A stretch of 64,000 nucleotides of DNA from Lachnospiraceae bacterium (lineage in GTDB: Bacteria; Bacillota; Clostridia; Lachnospirales; Lachnospiraceae), in NCBI GenBank assembly GCA_029012365.1, contig JAQXLY010000018.1:61554-125553 (forward strand). The letters run 5' to 3'. The notes beneath the pieces were generated by a model, which did no database searches, was not told the origin of the DNA, and saw only the letters and a list, made by a program, of their open reading frames with translations. Shown here piece after piece: positions 1 through 8,301 of the stretch. The translations under genes were made by a program, and so were the position numbers. Position 1 is the stretch's first letter. Each line of letters starts with the position of its first letter.

Positions 1-1562
1 AGAACAATCCCGGCCTTAATCGTATATATCTCGCCTTCCTTAACTGTTACTACTTTTGGCGATATCAGATTAACTCCCTTTGCGTTGGTATACTTTGTAT
101 TGTCCTTTCCGGCAGCATGAACTTCGATGGATCTTGCGATCGTAACCCTTTCGCCATCTTCAATCTTGTAGGCTTCTACAAAAGCTTTGTAGTTTCCTTT
201 GGTGTTGATATCCTCTCCCGCTACAGTCTTGATTACGTTAGTCAGCTTAATATTACCATTTTTATCGGCTTCAACTGCTATCACGTCCTTACCATATGCT
301 TCACCGCACTTTGCAACAGATACCAGATATCCGTCTGCTTCGGCAACCTTACCCCACTTCACAAAAAGATAGTCTTCCCGTTGGGTAAACTTAATTCCTG
401 AATTAAGGGCCATTGCATCGTTCGAAGTAGTAACCGCAATGTCTGCCTTGACATCAGTGTAAATAATCGCATATGTTGAAAACTTATCCGTATGGAAGGT
501 AACCTCACCTGTCTTAGAATTAAAGCTACATGGAATTATTTCAACAGCACCGTCATGAATACGAATAATGCGGTACTGCCTTACCACATCCTTCCTTGTA
601 TTTTTCAACTCATCCGGAAGCTTAACAGATATCTCCATCTTAATACCCGGCTCCGAAATTCCTGCTGCGGACTGACTTCCTACCTGCTTATAGAGTGAAA
701 TATCCATATAAACGATGTTTGCGGCTTTTACACCGAGTTCCTTCTTAGCGGCTTCTTCTACCTCATTCTTCTGCTCACTTGTGATATCCGATACATCAAT
801 GTCTTTCACCTCAAGGAACACCTTTGCCTCCTCACCGTTAAGAATTGCCTTCTTCTCTTCTTCGGTAAAGATTCCGTCTGCCTCTATCAAATCAGTCATG
901 GTATTCTCGATTCCTGCATCCTCTACCGGAGCATCCTCAGTGACAACTGTGTCGGTCTGAAGCTTACCATCCGTCGGGTCTTCTTCCACCGGAGCCTTCG
1001 TCGGAACCGGTGTACTCGTTGGCTTTGGTGTCGCGGTCGGCGTTGGTGCCGTTGTCGGCGTTGGTGCCGTGGTCGGCGTTGGTGCCGTTGTCGGCGTTGG
1101 TGCCGTTGTCGGCGTTGGTGCCGTTGTCGGTGTTGGCGCCGTGGTCGGCGTTGGTGCCGTTGTCGGCGTTGGTGCCGTGGTCGGCGTTGGTGTCACAGTC
1201 GGCGTTGGTGTTGCTATCGGTATGGAAACCGTAGTTTCCTGTGCCGTACCGCTACCGTTATAGTTTATCACATACACCTTATACGTTTTTCCGGCTACGA
1301 GTGTACAAGAAAGGGTTGCGTTAAACTTACCGGCTGTTACGGCATGTGTTTCCAGCGTTACAATATCCGTTCCGTCCAGTATTTCAACTAATACTGCAGC
1401 CACATCATCATCTGTTGTTCCGGATACCTGTACTCCCTGTGAATTACCGGAAGCAGCTATCGTCGCAATATTAGAAGCAGCATTCGCCTTCGTATCTCCA
1501 ATCATAACACTTAGCAGGAGAAGGCAAGCAAGCAAAGCTAAGCTACGTATCATTTTCTTCAT
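1..1562 (-). CDS. Secreted multi-domain surface protein, C-terminus beyond the left edge
   Basis: The open frame starts at 1562 (ATG AAG AAA ATG, preceded by AGGCAGGGACAG) and is still open at base 1, so about 520 residues are visible. Residues 1-28 form a signal peptide ending ANA. Residues 30-113 look like a small Ig-like/Big-type domain. Residues about 115-180 are a Thr/Pro linker of repeated TTAPTP units. A domain of about 150 residues follows, of a kind I recognise from Lachnospiraceae surface proteins (motifs EEAKVFLEVKDI, RQYRIIRIHDG and FSTYAIIYTD), and then a segment resembling fibronectin III with a KWGKVAEADGYLV motif. It starts 17 bases after the stop of the secreted protein upstream, so the two are probably co-transcribed and coupled. 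No catalytic motif is visible; a structural or adhesion role is inference. An anchoring signal may lie outside the window. Confidence 0.8.
   Translation of the reverse strand, partial: MKKMIRSLALLACLLLLSVMIGDTKANAASNIATIAASGNSQGVQVSGTTDDDVAAVLVEILDGTDIVTLETHAVTAGKFNATLSCTLVAGKTYKVYVINYNGSGTAQETTVSIPIATPTPTVTPTPTTAPTPTTAPTPTTAPTPTTAPTPTTAPTPTTAPTPTTAPTPTTAPTPTATPKPTSTPVPTKAPVEEDPTDGKLQTDTVVTEDAPVEDAGIENTMTDLIEADGIFTEEEKKAILNGEEAKVFLEVKDIDVSDITSEQKNEVEEAAKKELGVKAANIVYMDISLYKQVGSQSAAGISEPGIKMEISVKLPDELKNTRKDVVRQYRIIRIHDGAVEIIPCSFNSKTGEVTFHTDKFSTYAIIYTDVKADIAVTTSNDAMALNSGIKFTQREDYLFVKWGKVAEADGYLVSVAKCGEAYGKDVIAVEADKNGNIKLTNVIKTVAGEDINTKGNYKAFVEAYKIEDGERVTIARSIEVHAAGKDNTKYTNAKGVNLISPKVVTVKEGEIYTIKAGIV
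1023..1220 (-). repeat. 11 tandem 18-bp units encoding the Thr/Pro linker
   Basis: Units of 18 bp (plus-strand form CGTTGGTGCCGTTGTCGG) follow one another without gaps from 1023 to 1220. Each encodes six residues of the TTAPTP type. The central units differ at one or two bases, while the outer units at 1023, 1185 and 1203 are more diverged. The unit is a multiple of three, so copy-number change would alter linker length and keep the frame. This is a protein linker repeat, not a CRISPR array. Confidence 0.95.
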
Positions 1563-1579
1563 ATTCTGTCCCTGCCTTT

Positions 1580-4390
1580 CTACTTACTAAAATCAAATAC
1601 TTTTCCTACACCTTTTCCGGCACCGAATTTCGCACCATTTACCGTTCCGTCTTCATTCACGTCCGGTATTGCAATTGCCTCTACCTTTACCGGTGCATTC
1701 TTTTCGTCTCCCATATAAAGAATGTAGTCACTCATTGCTACTTTACTCTCTGTTGCCGGAGTAAAATAGTCGCTCTTTAACAGACGTCTTTCCACACTTC
1801 CGTCTGCGTAAGTATACGTCACAAACAAGGATACATTCGGGACAGCGGTATCGCTGCTGGTCGGATAGTAATACGTTGCGTAATAGGCAAGTCCATAGTT
1901 TCCGTGGACTTTTCCGCTGTTTTTCGCTTTATATGCCTCATAAACAGAAGCATCTAATTCAGCTCCCCTATCATGACCGTGGAAAATAGTAACCGTTTTT
2001 GTATCTCCTGCTGTCCTACCGCCATCAATCAGGATACCGACACGGTTGATTTTTACAATTCCGCTTACCGTAGCTCCGGCAGACGAATAGGTTACCTTAA
2101 GCCGAACAGTATCATAAAAATCCGACAGGAAATGAATGATATATGCATCCGAAGCTTCCTGTTTCTCGATTTTAACAGCGTTCTCCGTAATTCCGTCTAA
2201 AAGCTCTACCGATTCGATTCCGCTAACGTTCAGGCCATTTACTTTGCCGGATGTAATCGGTGTTATCTCAATCTTACTAAATCCGAAATAGATGCTCTTC
2301 TCTGTATTATTGACTTCATCACTTCCGGTTTCCGCAATGGATAAGCTGCTTTCAGAGCTCCAGGCAGCAGGCTCCTTCTCTTCTCCGATGCCGTTCAGTG
2401 TCACGCCCATAAAGTCCGGTGTCATAACAACGAACTTACCGCCCATGTATTCCTCCCTGACAGCACCTGTGGAAAAGCCGGCCGCATAATAGCGCTTTGA
2501 TGATTTATCAGACAGGACCTCATTTGCCTGTGCATAGTTTCCGAAAAGCACAATATCTTCCTCACTGTCAAACGCAGCCACAAGGACAAGGGCAGATGCA
2601 TTTAATCCTTCAAATTTTTCTGAGTCATCTGCATTTTTATCAGCAGACGAATACGAATCACGTACAAAATACGTATCCTTAACCTTTATGATAACCTGCT
2701 CTGAGCCGGCAGCCATATCAATTAAATATACCTTTGCGGTAAGAACAATCGGGCTTTCTAATACGGTAGTCTCTTCCTCCATCGGAAATACCGTTGTGTC
2801 CTGCCTGTTTTCATACAGCTTAGCAATCGTTATTGTAACCTCATATGCATCAAATGTGTGTGCAACACCGGCTTTATCGGTTGCAGTAATTGACTCACCC
2901 GCCAGCGGAGCAGCACTTATTGTTGCTAACGCCATGAGCTTTTCCATATTAAGATTCAGATTGGTCGGGTCCTGCTTGTTGAAATCCTCTATCAGACCAA
3001 GCGCCTCTCCTTCTTGCTGATATCTGCCGTCCTTTACCCGGAAGCCGTCATAGAGAGTCCGCATGAGACCATATTTCAAATCCTCCAAATCAGCGGCATC
3101 ACTATTATTGATGTCACCGAATGCGAAATAGGTTGTATCCAGCTCATTCTGCAGCCGGGTAAAATTGTATTTTTCATTTCCGCCACCGCCGCCGTTACCG
3201 CCTTCGTCAAACTCGACCTGTACATGGTAAAACGTTTTCGGAACCGGTTTTCCCGTTTCCCTGCTTGTTTCGGTCTGTGTTAACGGTATACTGCACTGAC
3301 CACCGGTCAAAGCATCCCCTGTCAGTATCAGCCGGCCATCTTCTGCGCCTGCGTCTCCGCCATCTACTCTGACCTCGCTCGGTACCCTGTCTTCCTCCCA
3401 GGTCAAAACTAATTCTGTCTGCTTCTCCGGCACACGTACCTTTGTAAGGCTTCTGTTAACAAATTTATCCTCGCCTGCTACACCCTGAGCCTCGACAGAG
3501 CCATCACCCTGACAGTCTATCTCCACAACTACCGGCTTATCCCCGGTTCCTCCAAAGGCATCATACTCCGACCACCAGATCTCTACCTCAAACGGTGCAT
3601 TGCTTGTCGGGGTAAAAGAAAATGTGTTCTCACTCAATACGATTTTGTGTGCGGACTCGTCCGCATCCGTTCTGAACACTTCCGGCTCTTCCCCACCGTT
3701 ATATACTCTGATTTCGACAACCGGAACCCCGTCCTGTCTGTAACCCGGTTGCGTCAGTGTAAAGGAAAGTGTCACGTCTTCCGCAAAATCGTTAAATACC
3801 CATTCTTCTTTCGCTTCGCCGTTTACATTAACTCCGGCTCCGTCATTATCATCAAACAAAAGTGCGTATTGATTATCCTGCAGCCAGCCACTGCCCGGCT
3901 CCTGGCGAACCCATTTTACGCTTTCGGAATTGAAAGCAAATACCTCCGTATTAGCAAACCCGCCGGTATACTCTGTCACACCATCTTTGTCATAAAGCGT
4001 AATCCCGGAAACTGTTGCCCCGCTTCGAATTTCCAGAATCTGTCCGGCATCGGCTGTAATTGCTCCTCCGCTGACCGCACTGACTGTTCCGTTTTCCTCA
4101 ATATTCAATCCGTTCGGGTCTCCCCCCGCAGGTGCTTTAATATGAAGTGTACCTGCAACCGTGACATTTTTTGCATCAATTACCGTTGCCAGCGTCAATG
4201 TTTTTCCTTCTGCCACAGAAATACTATTGACTTTTCCCCCCTCATTGATAGTTTGGTCTTCCGTGATTACATAGTCCACAGTACCCGGATTATTCTCTCC
4301 CGGTTCTGCTTCTGCAGAAGCAGCCCTCGGAAACAGTGTGCCGAGAAGCGCAACGCATAGTATACATGCCAGTATCTTTTTCCGTTTCAT
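1580..4390 (-). CDS. Large secreted protein with dockerin-like calcium motifs
   Basis: I chose the ATG at 4390 (936 residues) because AAAGGAG sits 8 bases upstream and a signal peptide starts there (MKRKKILACILC, cleavage near ASA at about 26). An upstream in-frame start at 4435 lacks such support. Residues about 35-140 are beta-rich repeats rich in short hydrophobic strands, then several beta-sandwich-like stretches. A Gly-rich hinge (GGNGGGGGN) lies near 397-405. After it comes a dockerin-like half motif (GDINNSDAADLEDLKYGLM). The extreme C-terminus carries a second Asp/Asn loop (PDVNEDGTVNG). The two loops are far apart, so this is not a standard dockerin and cohesin binding is unproven. 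No hydrolase active site was recognised. It is probably co-transcribed with the surface protein downstream (17-base gap), and the pair is divergent from the regulator at 4598. Confidence 0.8.
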   Translation of the reverse strand: MKRKKILACILCVALLGTLFPRAASAEAEPGENNPGTVDYVITEDQTINEGGKVNSISVAEGKTLTLATVIDAKNVTVAGTLHIKAPAGGDPNGLNIEENGTVSAVSGGAITADAGQILEIRSGATVSGITLYDKDGVTEYTGGFANTEVFAFNSESVKWVRQEPGSGWLQDNQYALLFDDNDGAGVNVNGEAKEEWVFNDFAEDVTLSFTLTQPGYRQDGVPVVEIRVYNGGEEPEVFRTDADESAHKIVLSENTFSFTPTSNAPFEVEIWWSEYDAFGGTGDKPVVVEIDCQGDGSVEAQGVAGEDKFVNRSLTKVRVPEKQTELVLTWEEDRVPSEVRVDGGDAGAEDGRLILTGDALTGGQCSIPLTQTETSRETGKPVPKTFYHVQVEFDEGGNGGGGGNEKYNFTRLQNELDTTYFAFGDINNSDAADLEDLKYGLMRTLYDGFRVKDGRYQQEGEALGLIEDFNKQDPTNLNLNMEKLMALATISAAPLAGESITATDKAGVAHTFDAYEVTITIAKLYENRQDTTVFPMEEETTVLESPIVLTAKVYLIDMAAGSEQVIIKVKDTYFVRDSYSSADKNADDSEKFEGLNASALVLVAAFDSEEDIVLFGNYAQANEVLSDKSSKRYYAAGFSTGAVREEYMGGKFVVMTPDFMGVTLNGIGEEKEPAAWSSESSLSIAETGSDEVNNTEKSIYFGFSKIEITPITSGKVNGLNVSGIESVELLDGITENAVKIEKQEASDAYIIHFLSDFYDTVRLKVTYSSAGATVSGIVKINRVGILIDGGRTAGDTKTVTIFHGHDRGAELDASVYEAYKAKNSGKVHGNYGLAYYATYYYPTSSDTAVPNVSLFVTYTYADGSVERRLLKSDYFTPATESKVAMSDYILYMGDEKNAPVKVEAIAIPDVNEDGTVNGAKFGAGKGVGKVFDFSK

Positions 4391-4481
4391 ACCAAAGACT
4401 CCTTTCCTCTTTGCAAAATTGCCAAAAAGCAACATGCTTTGAGCATATTTTAGAAAAAAGTCATCAAAAGCGCAAGATACT

Positions 4482-4547
4482 TTCCATATATGTCAATGAC
4501 TCATGTGGAAACATCTATACAAATTACTCTCTATATAGTATTATAAT
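4482..4547. promoter_or_regulatory. Divergent intergenic control region with an imperfect palindrome and a -10-like box
   Basis: The 207-base gap between the divergent genes at 4390 and 4598 is AT-rich. TTCCATATATG at 4482-4492 faces CATGTGGAA at 4502-4510, an imperfect inverted repeat with TTCCA/TGGAA ends. A TATAAT at 4542-4547 could be the -10 of the plus-strand regulator, but no good -35 lies at the right distance. Its use as an operator is inference only. Confidence 0.3.
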
Positions 4548-4597
4548 AGAAGTAGGAGTAGGGTTAGGATGAAAAATAAGAGTTGAGGTGCAAAACT

Positions 4598-6352
4598 ATG
4601 AGCTTTCAGGAACAGATAAACGAATATATTTCCATTCTAAATTGCAGTGCAAAGGAACTTGCAGATACCTCCGGACTATCAGCCTCTGTTCTTAGCCGGT
4701 ATCGTGCCGGAACCCGCTCACCGGAAAAAGACACCGAGCAATTTGAGCGGCTCGTACATGGTATTTCTGTTCTGGCAAAAGAAAAAGGACATACAGAGCT
4801 TACAGAGGAAACGGTTCGCACTGCTTTCACCCTTTCTCTGGAAGGACAAGCCTTTCCGTTCGAACAATTTCAAAAGAATCTCGACACCTTACTATCGGCG
4901 CTTCCGGTTAATATTGTTGACCTTGCCCGGTCATTAAACTTTGACAGCTCCTACATCTCCCGCATACGAAAGGGGCAAAGAAAGCCTGCAGACCCGGAAC
5001 GCTTTGCTACCGGAGTGTCAAAATTTATTGAAGGACACATTACAGAGACAGAGCGTGAAATTATTGCAAAATTAACCGAATGCGATAAAAACGAACTTGA
5101 AAAAGAAAACGTTTTTGTAGAACGCCTGACCAACTGGCTGGTTTCCGGTCAGGCAGTCAAGAAGGATGTCCTTCTTCCGTTTCTGACCAAAATTGATGAA
5201 TTTAACTTAAATGAATTTATCAGAAGCATCCATTTTGATGAATTAAAGGTTCCAACTATGCCGTTTCGTCTGCCGACCTCAAAGAACTATTACGGAACCG
5301 CGGAAATGTGTAATGCCTCTCTGGATTTTTTTAAAGCAACGGTTTTATCAAAATCCAATCTGCCGATTATCGCAAATGACGACACCCCTATAGCAGAAAA
5401 GGCTTCAGATTCCGACTTTATGAAGAAATTCATTTTTGCCGTTGCCTTATCCTTAAAGAAGGGATTGCATATTAAAATGATTCATAATATTAACCGCCCT
5501 TTTGATGAAATGATGATGGGGCTTGAGGGATGGATTCCGATGTATATGACAGGACAGATATCTCCTTATTATCTCAAAGGAGTCCATAATAAGGTGTTCG
5601 GTCATTATCTGTTTTCCAGCGGTGCTGCCGCCCTGTCCGGTGAATGCATTATGGATTATCCTCAAAACGGAAAAATGTATTTGACAAATAATAAGACCGA
5701 ACTTGCCTATTACAGACAAAGAGCTGAAGATTTACTTTCCAAGGCTTCGCCGCTGATGGATATCTATCGCAGCGAATCAAAAAAACTTTTTTCCGATTTT
5801 CTTCACAAGGATTTGGAGACACCCGGAAAACGCAGGTCGATTCTTTCCTCTTTACCGGTATATACTCTGTCGGAAGAACTGCTTGTACGCATACTGAATC
5901 ACAATGATATTGAAGAAAACGACAAGGGCAGAATTCTCAAATATGTCGCAGATCAACGCTGTCTCTACAAAGAAATCCTGAACAGAGATTGCCTAACCGA
6001 TGAAATTCCGGTCATAGACGAGACTGAGTTTGCAAGATACCCAATGTATCTTTCTCTTTCCGGAATTTTCTATGAAAGGAATGTCGTGTATACTTACGGG
6101 GAATATTTAGAGCATATGGAACTGACGAAAGCTTTTTGCCGTGAATCTGAAAACTATACTATCAGGCAGAACAGCAGATATCCGTTTCGAAATATTCAAA
6201 TTCATATCAATGAAGGAAACTGGGTTACCATTTCAAAAAGCAAAGCTCCTGCCATTCATTTTGTAATATACAACCCGCAGCTTCGCACCGCTTTGGAGAA
6301 TATGGTTGTTCCGGTGTTTGAGGATGATATAAAAACGAGCGAAAATGAATAA
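4598..6352 (+). CDS. Putative transcriptional regulator with two XRE-like HTH motifs and a long unknown C-terminal region
   Basis: I place the start at the ATG at 4598 (584 residues), 8 bases after GAGGTG; an in-frame TTG at 4583 has no ribosome binding site. Residues about 14-45 (SAKELADTSGLSASVLSRYRAG) and about 105-132 (NIVDLARSLNFDSSYISRIRKG) look like two separate XRE-type helix-turn-helix motifs, each ending in the usual SxxSRxRxG pattern. The remaining roughly 430 residues match no family I recognise; they contain conserved-looking blocks (IHNINRPFDEMMMGLEGW, YYLKGVHNKVFGHYLF) and no transmembrane segment. The gene is divergent from the secreted-protein operon, which makes local regulation of surface proteins plausible but unshown. 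It ends at a bidirectional terminator. Confidence 0.7.
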   Translation: MSFQEQINEYISILNCSAKELADTSGLSASVLSRYRAGTRSPEKDTEQFERLVHGISVLAKEKGHTELTEETVRTAFTLSLEGQAFPFEQFQKNLDTLLSALPVNIVDLARSLNFDSSYISRIRKGQRKPADPERFATGVSKFIEGHITETEREIIAKLTECDKNELEKENVFVERLTNWLVSGQAVKKDVLLPFLTKIDEFNLNEFIRSIHFDELKVPTMPFRLPTSKNYYGTAEMCNASLDFFKATVLSKSNLPIIANDDTPIAEKASDSDFMKKFIFAVALSLKKGLHIKMIHNINRPFDEMMMGLEGWIPMYMTGQISPYYLKGVHNKVFGHYLFSSGAAALSGECIMDYPQNGKMYLTNNKTELAYYRQRAEDLLSKASPLMDIYRSESKKLFSDFLHKDLETPGKRRSILSSLPVYTLSEELLVRILNHNDIEENDKGRILKYVADQRCLYKEILNRDCLTDEIPVIDETEFARYPMYLSLSGIFYERNVVYTYGEYLEHMELTKAFCRESENYTIRQNSRYPFRNIQIHINEGNWVTISKSKAPAIHFVIYNPQLRTALENMVVPVFEDDIKTSENE

Positions 6353-6371
6353 CTATGTGAAACAAAACTTT

Positions 6372-6407
6372 AGGGGCTATCACACAATTTGAAGTGCGAC
6401 AGCCCCT
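6372..6407. terminator. Bidirectional hairpin terminator
   Basis: AGGGGCTATCACAC at 6372-6385 pairs with GTGCGACAGCCCCT at 6394-6407 (two G-U pairs, 8-base loop), between the convergent genes ending at 6352 and 6416. A T-rich tract follows on the plus strand and AAAGTTTTG on the minus strand. Confidence 0.8.
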
Positions 6408-6415
6408 GCTTTCTC

Positions 6416-7084
6416 TTAAAGTCCCAGCTTTTCAATATTCTCAATGCTGCGGATAATATGCTCATGAGCGAGCTTTTCCGCCAAATCCTTGTCTCTTGCC
6501 CGGATTGCATTTAAAATTGCCGTATGCTCCGCTGTAGAACGTTTCGCACGTTCTTCCATGGAAAGTGTAATCTTTCTGACGCGCTCCACATAATGGTGAA
6601 ATACGGAAAGCTCATGCTCTAATATCTTACTTCCGCAGGCACTGTAAACAAGCTTATGAAACTTACTGTCCAGCTCCACCACCTGCTCGAAATGCCCCTT
6701 ATCCGTATGGAAATCCGAAAGATAAATCACTTCTTCAATGGCATCCAGCTGTTCTTCCGTAATATACTCACAGGCCCATCTTGCACACAGACCTTCCAGA
6801 TAAGAACGTATCACATAGATATCATGAATATCCTTTTCCGAAATACCGGTCACATAAGCGCCCTTATTCGGAATAATATTCACCAGTCCTTCCAGTTCCA
6901 GCTGTCGCAGGGCTTCGCGAACCGGTGTCCGGCTCACACCAAGCTCTGAACCAATCGTATTTTCCTTTAATTCCTCATTTTCTTCATACCTGCCCGACAG
7001 AATACCTTCCCGGATATAGTTAAATACTCTGCCGCGTAAGGAATATTTATCATCCTTGTCGTTTTGCAGCTTGGCTTCGCTCAT
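6416..7084 (-). CDS. GntR-family regulator, FCD (FadR-type) subgroup
   Basis: This 222-residue protein has a winged HTH (about residues 12-80, with the GntR signature SELGVSRTPVREALRQLELEGLV) and an all-helical FCD ligand domain (about 90-215) with the usual Asp/His metal-site pattern. It starts at an ATG at 7084 behind AAGGAGG. It is the last gene of a unit with isocitrate dehydrogenase (12 bases upstream) and Re-citrate synthase. FCD regulators bind inverted repeats of the TNGTNNNACNA kind. Exactly such a palindrome (TTGTATACAA) sits in the promoter of this unit at 9741-9754, so autoregulated control of 2-oxoglutarate synthesis by an organic acid is a reasonable inference. The ligand is unknown. 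Confidence 0.88.
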   Translation of the reverse strand: MSEAKLQNDKDDKYSLRGRVFNYIREGILSGRYEENEELKENTIGSELGVSRTPVREALRQLELEGLVNIIPNKGAYVTGISEKDIHDIYVIRSYLEGLCARWACEYITEEQLDAIEEVIYLSDFHTDKGHFEQVVELDSKFHKLVYSACGSKILEHELSVFHHYVERVRKITLSMEERAKRSTAEHTAILNAIRARDKDLAEKLAHEHIIRSIENIEKLGL

Positions 7085-7096
7085 GCATCCGCCTCC

Positions 7097-8257
7097 TTAC
7101 AGCTTTTCAATGGTCTCCATGATGTAATCCGCAAACTGCGCGCCGGTTGCACCGGTATCACGGCCGGTCATTACAAGCTTCTTCTCCGTCACGGTACAAA
7201 TATCAAGTGCTTTGTAAAGCTTATCTGCCTTATCATTAAAACCGATGTGGGCAAGAAGCATTGCTGCGGCACGAATTACGCTGCACGGGTCGGCATAGAT
7301 ATCTCTTCCTTCCTTTACCATACGCGGTGCGGAACCGTGAATTGCTTCAAACATTGCATACTTTTTACCGATATTGGCACTGCCTGCGGTACCTACACCA
7401 CCCTGGAACTCGGCAGCCTCATCGGTAATTATATCGCCGTACAGGTTCGGAAGAACCACAACCTGGAAATCTCTTCTTCTCTTCTCATCGACTAACTTTG
7501 CGGTCATGATATCAATATACCACTCATCTGCGGTGATTCCCGGATAATCCTTTGCAATCTCACGGAATGCCTCAAGGAACTTACCGTCCGTGGTCTTAAT
7601 AATATTTGCCTTTGTAACCGCGCTGACTCTGGTCTTTCCGTTTGCCTTTGCGAACTCAAAGGCTGCACGAATAATTCTCTCACAGCCCTGGGAGGTAACT
7701 ACGGTAAAGTCCACACCGAGGTCTTCTGTTACATGAACACCCTTGCTGCCTACCGCATACGCACCCTCGGTATTCTCACGATAGAACGTCCAGTCAATCC
7801 CCTGCTCCGGAATACGAACCGGTCTTACGTTTGCGAACAAATCAAGTGCCTTACGCATTGCTACGTTTGCGCTTTCTACATTCGGCCACGGATCACCCTT
7901 CTGCGGAGTGGTGGTCGGTCCCTTTAAAATAACATCACAGGTCTTTAATTCTTCTAATACATCAGCAGGAATTGCAGCATTCTCTGCCACACGACGTTCA
8001 ATGGTTAAGCCCTCGATATTCTTAATCAGTACCTTGCCGGATGCAATTTCATCCTTTAAAAGATACTCCATAATTCTCTGTGCCTGACCGGTAATTGCCG
8101 GACCGATACCGTCACCGCCGCACACACCGATAGTAATTTGGTCAAGAGATTTATAATCCACAAAGTCTCCCTGGCTCTTCATCTCCTCCACTCTTGCCAA
8201 CTGCTCGGTTAAAAGCTTCCCGAATGCTTCCTTTGCTGCCTCAATCTTTGCCTGCAT
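7097..8257 (-). CDS. icd: Isocitrate dehydrogenase (isocitrate/isopropylmalate dehydrogenase family)
   Basis: 386 residues. The family pattern is clear: GGDGIGP near residues 47-53, NVRPVR near 143-148, the substrate-loop motif FYRENTEGAY at about 158-167, and the metal/cofactor region LPNLYGDIITDEAAEFQGG. Isocitrate, isopropylmalate and homoisocitrate dehydrogenases share this fold. I favour isocitrate because the gene follows a Re-citrate synthase and no leucine or lysine genes are near. It would oxidise isocitrate to 2-oxoglutarate for glutamate in the oxidative arm of an incomplete TCA cycle. Start ATG at 8257, with AAGGAGG upstream. Aconitase is not in the window. Cofactor choice (NAD or NADP) cannot be read with certainty. 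Confidence 0.85.
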   Translation of the reverse strand: MQAKIEAAKEAFGKLLTEQLARVEEMKSQGDFVDYKSLDQITIGVCGGDGIGPAITGQAQRIMEYLLKDEIASGKVLIKNIEGLTIERRVAENAAIPADVLEELKTCDVILKGPTTTPQKGDPWPNVESANVAMRKALDLFANVRPVRIPEQGIDWTFYRENTEGAYAVGSKGVHVTEDLGVDFTVVTSQGCERIIRAAFEFAKANGKTRVSAVTKANIIKTTDGKFLEAFREIAKDYPGITADEWYIDIMTAKLVDEKRRRDFQVVVLPNLYGDIITDEAAEFQGGVGTAGSANIGKKYAMFEAIHGSAPRMVKEGRDIYADPCSVIRAAAMLLAHIGFNDKADKLYKALDICTVTEKKLVMTGRDTGATGAQFADYIMETIEKL

Positions 8258-8301
8258 TTCAAATATCCTCCTTATATCAACTCTTTTTATTCCGGTCTTT
8301 C

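Noticed and set aside
1023..1220. Possible CRISPR array
   Set aside because: Repeats are 18 bp, directly joined without spacers and in frame with a protein.
1010..1263. Two overlapping plus-strand open frames rich in Val, Gly, Ala and Leu
   Set aside because: They are the reverse reading of the 18-bp repeats that encode the Thr/Pro linker; no ribosome binding site and repeat-made content.
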